Source: JAILEN01 sp036723975 (GTDB taxonomy: Bacteria > Bacillota > Clostridia > Lachnospirales > Lachnospiraceae). From it: a stretch of DNA of 18,073 bases. The stretch lies in NCBI GenBank assembly GCA_036723975.1, contig DAIMGJ010000026.1:1-18073 (forward strand), given 5' to 3'. The notes beneath the pieces were generated by a model. The model ran no database searches and was not told the DNA's origin. It saw only the letters and a list, made by a program, of their open reading frames with translations. Numbering within the stretch: position 1 is the first letter of the stretch; every line of letters begins with the position of its first letter. The position numbers and the translations under genes are program-made. Shown one piece after another: positions 13,413 to 18,073 of the stretch.

Positions 13413-13718
13413 ATGCCAAGAGCAGAAAAATCAACAATGGAACTAAAGAAGGATCTGGATAAGATCAGGGAACGATACGAACGTTCCTTAGAGAAGGACA
13501 ATCGTAAGATTGCCGATCTCGTAAGGAAGTATTTCGGAGATGAACCTGATCTTAAGAAGCTCGATGCGTACTTTAGCAGAATCGCAAACGAATTTGCCGA
13601 TACTGCGGCAGCGAGCAGGGAAAGCATTGCCGGAAAGGGACAAGCTGTATCGAAGAAGGATGTATCATCTTCGGAACAGTTTGTACCGGGAGACAGGGAT
13701 GTCGACCATGATGAATAA
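13413..13718 (+). CDS. Small charged protein, possibly a mobilization accessory factor
   Basis: A 101-residue, highly charged protein (MPRAEKSTMELKKDLDKIRE) with a likely coiled coil over residues 5-35, a second helical part (ADLVRKYFGDEPDLKKLDAY) and an acidic disordered tail. It lies 19 bases after the excisionase gene with AGAGGAAC as ribosome binding site and directly before the candidate oriT and relaxase. The position is that of MobC-like relaxosome proteins, but I see no ribbon-helix-helix signature and do not recognise the family. Confidence 0.7.
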   Translation: MPRAEKSTMELKKDLDKIRERYERSLEKDNRKIADLVRKYFGDEPDLKKLDAYFSRIANEFADTAAASRESIAGKGQAVSKKDVSSSEQFVPGDRDVDHDE

Positions 13719-13780
13719 ACGAGTAAGGTACAGGATGTACCGAGGCGAAGATCATTCATCATCCGGCGGGGCTTTAACTG

Positions 13781-13887
13781 AGCCAAACGTCTTATGTTTG
13801 GCTCCTGCAGGGTCTCGGGGCAGCGCCCTGAGCAAGCTACCAAAATCTCATTTTGGTATAGCTTGCCTATACCAAAAAAGATTTTGG
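13781..13887 (+). other. oriT: Candidate origin of transfer (oriT)
   Basis: Several inverted repeats are packed directly upstream of the relaxase gene: AGCCAAAC/GTTTGGCT (13781-13788 and 13796-13803), GGGC-AGC-GCCC (13818-13828), a long one with GCAAGCTA-CCAAAAT (13832-13846) facing ATTTTGG-TA-TAGCTTGC (13850-13866) with a 2-nt bulge, and CCAAAA/TTTTGG (13872-13877 and 13882-13887). MobV relaxases nick at such repeats just upstream of their own gene. The nick base cannot be located from the sequence alone. Confidence 0.6.
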
Positions 13888-13906
13888 GTTCTAAAAGGCG
13901 GTGACC

Positions 13907-15172
13907 ATGGCTAATTTTGAAAAATTCACAAGAGGTGATTACGGATTATTTGCCCATTGTGAAAGAAAAAAGGATGAGAACGGACAATATATAACCTTCG
14001 GGAATCAGCGTATTGATCCAACAAGAACGCACTTAAACTACAATATGTGTCCCGAAGGCGGGGAACAAAGGGAGAGGCTCGAAGCGAGACTTGCTGACCC
14101 GAATGTGAAATGCATGAACCGTGCGGATGTGGTTGTTTATGGAAGCTGGTGCATAACACTCCCTACATATGCACCATTGGAGGATGAAAAAGGGAATATC
14201 ATCTATGAAGAAAAGGAAGTTCATCACAAAGATGGAACGATTACAACAGAAACGGTACCGAGGTTAACAGAGATATATTATACGGACGAACAGATAAAAC
14301 AGTTCTTTGAATTATCTTACAAGTTCTTATCAGAAAGATATGGGGAAAAGAATGTGATATCGGCATATGTACATATGGACGAGACTACTCCACATATGCA
14401 CTTCCTCTTCATCCCCATAGTAGATGATAAAAAGTGGAACGAAAAGCATCCCGACAAGGAACCAAGGGTTAAGGTTTGTGCCAAAGAACTTATGAATATG
14501 ACTGAGATGAATGTGTTCCACAGGGTACTACAGGAATACATGGATCAGCACTCTCAGAAGGGACTGTTCCCGGTACTTAACGGTACAACCATTGGTGGTA
14601 ACCGCACCATAGCAGAGCTTAAAGCAAAGAGTGCCTTAGAGGAAGCGATAGATGCAACAAAGCATGCAGAAGAGATAAAAGAAGCAGCAAATCAGTCCGT
14701 GATTGATGCGAATGAGCAGGTACGGCAGGTACAAAGCGAGATCGTTAATATACAGGAAGCAAAGCTGATTGCGGAAGAAGATACGGAAAAATGGCTTGAA
14801 GAATTAGAGAAAAAGGAGCTCCCGGTAATGAATGAACTTAAGGACGGACTGACAGAACTGGGAGCAGATAAAGATGATTATGACAGTATAACAGGGTTCG
14901 CAAAAGCGCTGGAACACCCGGTCAAATCAAGCAACGGGAAGGTATATGTGGAGATACCGAATCCTGAAAAGACACTTCCGGTAATTAAGAAAGTGATGAA
15001 GAAATTGACATCGGTAATAGAAAAGACTAAGGAAATAGGAAGAAAGATCGCCGGACATGCAGAGCAGACAAGGGTATCACTTAGGGCAAAACTTGTCGAA
15101 GCACAGAAGGAAGCAAAGCGACATAATGAGGAAAGAAAGCCTACGCACAAGAAAAACGATTTAAGTCGATAA
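13907..15172 (+). CDS. mobV: MobV-family relaxase
   Basis: A 421-residue relaxase. HLNYN (42-46) is motif I, and VHMDETTPHMHFLF (155-168) holds the metal-binding histidines H156, H163 and H165 and E159 of the MobV/Pre family. The enzyme nicks one strand at oriT and pilots it into the recipient through a conjugation channel borrowed from another element. Residues about 235-310 and 380-421 are long charged coiled coils, as usual in this family. I chose ATG 13907 rather than GTG 13901 because AAAGGCGG (13895-13902) is then correctly placed. The stop is only a few bases before the LytTR-site promoter of the next gene. Confidence 0.93.
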   Translation: MANFEKFTRGDYGLFAHCERKKDENGQYITFGNQRIDPTRTHLNYNMCPEGGEQRERLEARLADPNVKCMNRADVVVYGSWCITLPTYAPLEDEKGNIIYEEKEVHHKDGTITTETVPRLTEIYYTDEQIKQFFELSYKFLSERYGEKNVISAYVHMDETTPHMHFLFIPIVDDKKWNEKHPDKEPRVKVCAKELMNMTEMNVFHRVLQEYMDQHSQKGLFPVLNGTTIGGNRTIAELKAKSALEEAIDATKHAEEIKEAANQSVIDANEQVRQVQSEIVNIQEAKLIAEEDTEKWLEELEKKELPVMNELKDGLTELGADKDDYDSITGFAKALEHPVKSSNGKVYVEIPNPEKTLPVIKKVMKKLTSVIEKTKEIGRKIAGHAEQTRVSLRAKLVEAQKEAKRHNEERKPTHKKNDLSR

Positions 15173-15180
15173 ATATATAT

Positions 15181-15250
15181 ACTATTCACTGCAAATAAAC
15201 GACCATTCACTACATAAGACTAAGAAATTGGTGAAAACCCTCGATATATT
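15181..15250 (+). promoter_or_regulatory. LytTR-regulated promoter of the unknown 210-residue gene
   Basis: Two 9-bp direct repeats, ACTATTCAC (15181-15189) and ACCATTCAC (15202-15210), are separated by 12 bp, so their starts are 21 bp apart. This is the spacing of AgrA/LytTR binding sites. A -10 TATATT follows at 15245-15250. The expected -35 position (about 15222-15227) is AAGAAA, far from consensus, so the promoter should need an activator. The same layout precedes the response-regulator gene (16083-16153). Confidence 0.75.
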
Positions 15251-15331
15251 ATATAGCAAGGGAATGCGTATGGTTTCAACGGAATGCACATTACTGTATG
15301 GAAGTATATGTATTTTTTATGGAGGATTGCT

Positions 15332-15964
15332 ATGGATATGATTACATCAATAAACGCAAGCACTTATGCATTGAGAGCATCTCTGAATACAGCTGTTCGT
15401 ACTGATAGCACGGAAAAAACGGAATTCATGTCAGAAGATGAAAAATTAGACGCATTTAAAAAAGAAATATGGAAAGAACTGGATTCTATGCCTTGGAATA
15501 GCAGTGTTAATGTATCTATCCAGATTACGGATTCGGCATTCAGACGTATGATGACGGATGAGGATTTCAAGAATCGTATGATGAAAATAATGCACGAGGA
15601 AGCTTCCGTGTGCAGATCACCTATAGTGTCCAGCATAAATTGTATTGATGAGAATGGTTATAAGGGTGTCTCTTACAATGATTATGATATGGCAAATATT
15701 GCATTTAAAGCACATTCTAAGAACAAAGACAGCTTCTATGTGAAGAAAGCAAAGGCGAAGGAAGTAAATGATGCCTGGGAACAAGCACGAATAAGAAGGG
15801 AAAAACAAAGAGAAGTTCGAGAAGAAGAATATTGGAGTAAGTTTTTTACAAATAAAGCTTTCGTGCATCAGGAGCAGGTTGCAAGTCTTTATGAGAGCAG
15901 TATTCTTGAAGTGAAAACACAAGATATGACTAACATGGAGCCATTAACCGGAGTTTTTGGCTGA
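15332..15964 (+). CDS. Unknown protein, predicted target of the LytTR regulator
   Basis: A 210-residue protein with no signal peptide or membrane segment. It opens MDMITSINASTYALRASLNT, has a strand-like VNVSIQITDSAF followed by a helix rich in Met/Asp (MMTDEDFKNRMMKIMHEEA), a Tyr/Asn centre and a strongly charged helix (EVNDAWEQARIRREKQREVR) near 150-175. The middle reminds me of DUF6033-type Lachnospiraceae proteins, but I cannot confirm this. I chose ATG 15332, with GGAGG at 15321-15325, over ATG 15284, which has no ribosome binding site. It lies between relaxase and regulator on the element and has its own LytTR-type promoter and a terminator, so it is likely a deliberately signal-controlled gene. 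Confidence 0.7.
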   Translation: MDMITSINASTYALRASLNTAVRTDSTEKTEFMSEDEKLDAFKKEIWKELDSMPWNSSVNVSIQITDSAFRRMMTDEDFKNRMMKIMHEEASVCRSPIVSSINCIDENGYKGVSYNDYDMANIAFKAHSKNKDSFYVKKAKAKEVNDAWEQARIRREKQREVREEEYWSKFFTNKAFVHQEQVASLYESSILEVKTQDMTNMEPLTGVFG

Positions 15965-16026
15965 TATCTTAAAAAGTACTGTCTAAAAGTATAATCGGAG
16001 AAATAATATATACTATTTGAATGTGC

Positions 16027-16071
16027 GCCCGTGGCTGTCTGCGATATGTGGATGGTTGCGGGCTTATTTTT
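16027..16071 (+). terminator. Terminator with G-U rich stem
   Basis: GCCCGTGGCTGTC (16027-16039) pairs with GATGGTTGCGGGC (16051-16063) along all 13 positions, using several G-U pairs, so it folds only as plus-strand RNA. TTATTTTT follows (16064-16071). It ends the unknown gene's transcript 63 bases past its stop and insulates the regulator promoter. Confidence 0.7.
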
Positions 16072-16082
16072 GTGCTTATCTT

Positions 16083-16153
16083 ACCGTTCACTGCAAAAAA
16101 TCGACCATTCACATCATCGGTAGCAGAAAACAGGATATGGTATCCGATATAAT
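16083..16153 (+). promoter_or_regulatory. LytTR-regulated promoter of the two-component operon
   Basis: ACCGTTCAC (16083-16091) and ACCATTCAC (16104-16112), again 12 bp apart, are followed by -10 TATAAT (16148-16153). The -35 position (about 16125-16130, AGAAAA) is degenerate. The intervening TGCAAAAAATCG is also close to TGCAAATAAACG of the other site. The site lies just after the preceding terminator. It implies positive autoregulation of the regulator and kinase. Confidence 0.78.
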
Positions 16154-16182
16154 AATAAAGTATGCGCAGATGGAGGGATATC

Positions 16183-16896
16183 ATGAGAATTGCTATTTGT
16201 GATGATGAAAAAAGAATATGTGCCATCCTTGCCGAGAAAGTGGGAGAAATCTGCCCCGATGCAGAGATCATGACTTATGCATCCGGAGAGGAATTACTTG
16301 GCGCGGATATATTGCCGGATATTCTGCTGCTTGATATAAAAATGCCCGGAATGAGTGGCATGGATGTGGCGAAGGCATTACGGGACAAGGATTGGAGAAA
16401 GATCCTGATCTTTATTACGGGTGAGGAAGACCAAGTGTTCAATTCATTTGATCTTCATGCGTTCCACTTCCTTGTAAAGCCGGTAGCAGACGAGAAACTT
16501 AAGGAAGTGCTTGAAAATGCGGTGAAGGACTTGAAGAAATCGGAGGGAGAATCCGGTAAGAATGATAAATATATTGAGATCCAGTCCGGCACATCGCATA
16601 TCAGGGTGAATCTGTCCCTGCTTTTATATGCAGAAGTTTATGACCGAAAGACCATCCTTCACATGAAAAATGAGAGCATAGAGTATTACGGACAGTTATC
16701 TGTGCTTGAAAGCCTTGTGGGGAAGGATTTCTACCGTATCCACAGGTCGTATCTTGTGAATTTGAAATATGTGGAGAGATATGACCGCACGTCAGTAACA
16801 CTCACGGGTGGAGACAATATCCCTATATCAAGAAGGGGATACGACGGGTTCCTTAAAGCCTATCTGGAATACAGCCGCAGGAGGATTGATTCATGA
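16183..16896 (+). CDS. AgrA-like LytTR response regulator
   Basis: A 237-residue regulator. The receiver domain (1-115) has the acidic pair D7-D8, phospho-acceptor D51 in LLLDIKMPGMSG, T79 and K99 (LVKP). The C-terminal LytTR domain (about 128-235) includes FYRIHRSYLVNLKYVERYDR and NIPISRRGYDGF, the DNA-contacting signature. Such regulators bind paired 9-bp repeats 21 bp apart, and two such pairs lie on this element. I chose ATG 16183, with GGAGGG 5 bases before it, over ATG 16162. Its TGA overlaps the ATG of the kinase gene (ATGA), so the two are translationally coupled. Confidence 0.92.
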   Translation: MRIAICDDEKRICAILAEKVGEICPDAEIMTYASGEELLGADILPDILLLDIKMPGMSGMDVAKALRDKDWRKILIFITGEEDQVFNSFDLHAFHFLVKPVADEKLKEVLENAVKDLKKSEGESGKNDKYIEIQSGTSHIRVNLSLLLYAEVYDRKTILHMKNESIEYYGQLSVLESLVGKDFYRIHRSYLVNLKYVERYDRTSVTLTGGDNIPISRRGYDGFLKAYLEYSRRRIDS

Positions 16897-18073
16897 GTAT
16901 GGAAAGAATGTGGGATATAGCCAGCACAGTATCTGCCATAGCAGGATTGCTTGTCAGCGCGATCCTTGTAGCAAGGTTCTATGTCCCTTATATGATAAAA
17001 AAGAAGTCAGCAGTCCTGACAGGAACAGTATTCTTTGCAGTAATGACGAGCCTATATCTGATACCGTTTTCCATGTCGGGCGTGGTGGCATATATTATCG
17101 GGATCGTAGCGGTTTGTCTTACATCATTGCTTTGTGAAAGAAGAAACCTGCCGCAGAAGGTTTTTCTTTCAATGACGATATATATGTTTCTTTGGATATC
17201 TCAGGTGATTGCGGCTCTGCCTTGGAAGCTGATAAGTGGCCTTACCTATATGAGAGGGACGACGGACGATCCGGGGAAACAATATGTCTGGTTTATCGTT
17301 GCCTTGGTCCTGCTTGTTGCGGTAGAAAACGCTCTGTTGTTTTTGGAGATACTTATTTCGGAAAAGATATATGCCAGGAAGAACGAGCGGATGGAGTGGA
17401 GAGAGCTGACTCTGCTTGCATCTCCCTATGTAGCTGTTATCGCCGGATATTGGATCAGTTCATTTCTCTCAGATGTATATGTGAAAAATACCGGCGTGTA
17501 TGTTTGGAATAACTATCCTATCTATGATGGGATTCGCGCACTGTTTGGAGTGATAGCATTTCTGGCAGCTATTACTGTCATGTACTCTTATCAGCGTATG
17601 AAAAAGTCACAGGAGGATGCGCTGCAGAATGCCCTTGTATCAAAGCAAGTGGAAGAGCTGTCAGGGCACGTTCACGCTATAGAAGCGTTGTATTCTGATA
17701 TCCGCGGGATAAGACATGATACCAATAACCATATCATGGTCCTGGGGAATCTGCTTAATAAAGGCGAGACTGAGGAGGCGGCAAAATACCTTAATGAGTG
17801 GCAAAATGGATTCCCCATGCCGGAGATCAACGCAAAGACAGGGAATCCTGTCACAGATATCGTTATTTCCGAGAAGATGCGTGAGGCTGAGGAAGCCGGG
17901 ATATCTTTTGTCCAGAATTTCCATTATCCGTCAAGCGGGAAGGTGGAATCCATTGATATCGGTGTCATTTTGAATAATGCACTGTCCAATGCGATAAGAG
18001 CGGCATCAGAAAGCAAGAATCCGTATGTTGAAGTGAAGGCCTGGAAGAATAACAATGCCTATCTGATACAGGT
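16893..18073 (+). CDS. AgrC-like GHKL sensor histidine kinase (3' end outside window)
   Basis: The reading frame is open for 393 codons from ATG 16893 to the window edge. Residues 1-230 contain about six or seven membrane segments with short loops, as in peptide-sensing AgrC proteins. The cytoplasmic part has a dimerisation helix, the H-box SDIRGIRHDTNNHIMVLGNL with phospho-acceptor His275, and the N-box VILNNALSNAI (358-368); the later G-boxes lie beyond the edge. This is the HPK10/GHKL class paired with LytTR regulators. AGGAGG (16879-16884) inside the regulator gene is its ribosome binding site. The ligand is unknown. Confidence 0.9.
   Translation, partial: MSMERMWDIASTVSAIAGLLVSAILVARFYVPYMIKKKSAVLTGTVFFAVMTSLYLIPFSMSGVVAYIIGIVAVCLTSLLCERRNLPQKVFLSMTIYMFLWISQVIAALPWKLISGLTYMRGTTDDPGKQYVWFIVALVLLVAVENALLFLEILISEKIYARKNERMEWRELTLLASPYVAVIAGYWISSFLSDVYVKNTGVYVWNNYPIYDGIRALFGVIAFLAAITVMYSYQRMKKSQEDALQNALVSKQVEELSGHVHAIEALYSDIRGIRHDTNNHIMVLGNLLNKGETEEAAKYLNEWQNGFPMPEINAKTGNPVTDIVISEKMREAEEAGISFVQNFHYPSSGKVESIDIGVILNNALSNAIRAASESKNPYVEVKAWKNNNAYLIQ

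Larger units (their letters stand above)
10824..18073. mobile_element. Integrative and mobilizable element, left part (runs off the window)
   Basis: The segment holds, in order, a candidate attachment region, a tyrosine integrase, an XRE regulator, an excisionase, a small mobilization-associated protein, a candidate oriT, a MobV relaxase, an unknown gene and an Agr-type two-component system. There is no type IV secretion gene in the visible part, so it looks mobilizable rather than self-transmissible; more genes may lie to the right. Base composition looks somewhat richer in G and C than the region to the left. The left limit is approximate, and the right end is not in the window. Confidence 0.8.

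Noticed and set aside
13540..13914. Full 124-residue frame overlapping the 13413-13718 gene
   Set aside because: Its first half is an out-of-frame shadow of the charged small protein; only the part from 13708 is considered, as a low-interest finding.
16017..16202. 61-codon frame before the response regulator, considered as a signal-peptide (AgrD-like) gene
   Set aside because: No ribosome binding site and a non-ATG start; it is built from the terminator hairpin and the LytTR sites and overlaps the regulator start.

Overview
The window looks like chromosome from a low-to-moderate-GC, Gram-positive anaerobe, most likely Lachnospiraceae (Clostridia). This rests on strong AGGAGG-type ribosome binding sites, the mix of families (UPF0251 regulator fused to a NifX-like domain, Cof-type HAD phosphatase, CPBP protease, TraX-like acyltransferases, DUF896, NimA-like flavoprotein, SdpI-like protein) and a MobV-type mobile element. 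It is inference from sequence alone; no species is claimed.

Layout. 1-1394 is a scarred accessory stretch: a hairpin, a broken small reading frame, a Nudix hydrolase, then 768 bp without an intact gene holding two near-identical ~149 bp direct repeats. Between the repeats lie a terminator and what may be the 3' tail of an integrase gene; I read this as the remains of tandemly integrated elements. 1395-4227 carries a UPF0251/NifX-like fusion behind a promoter with two identical 12-bp palindromes, then a TtcA-like PP-loop protein, a small unknown protein and a HAD phosphatase in one orientation. A previously unlisted 32-codon gene lies on the minus strand at 4238-4336. 4438-10806 is a run of plus-strand genes: CPBP protease, two TraX-like paralogues flanking a truncated acetyltransferase, DUF896 and a hipBA toxin-antitoxin cassette with three operators spaced exactly 39 bp apart, then an esterase, a rubredoxin-like protein overlapping a NimA-like flavoprotein, a 5'-truncated acetyltransferase and an SdpI-like membrane protein.

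From about 10.82 kb to the right edge is the left part of an integrative and mobilizable element: tyrosine integrase and XRE regulator (minus strand), divergent promoters with related operators, excisionase, a small mobilization-associated protein, a hairpin-rich candidate oriT, a MobV relaxase, an unknown 210-residue protein, and an AgrA-like LytTR response regulator overlapping an AgrC-like sensor kinase that runs off the window.

The most notable system is in the element's right part. Both the unknown 210-residue gene and the response-regulator gene are preceded by the same arrangement: two 9-bp LytTR-type direct repeats 21 bp apart start-to-start, a poor -35, and a -10 about 35 bp further on. 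The simplest model is that the kinase senses an extracellular signal, the regulator activates its own operon, and it switches on the unknown gene lying directly downstream of the relaxase. No peptide precursor or AgrB-like processing enzyme is visible; they may lie beyond the edge, or the element may sense a signal made elsewhere.
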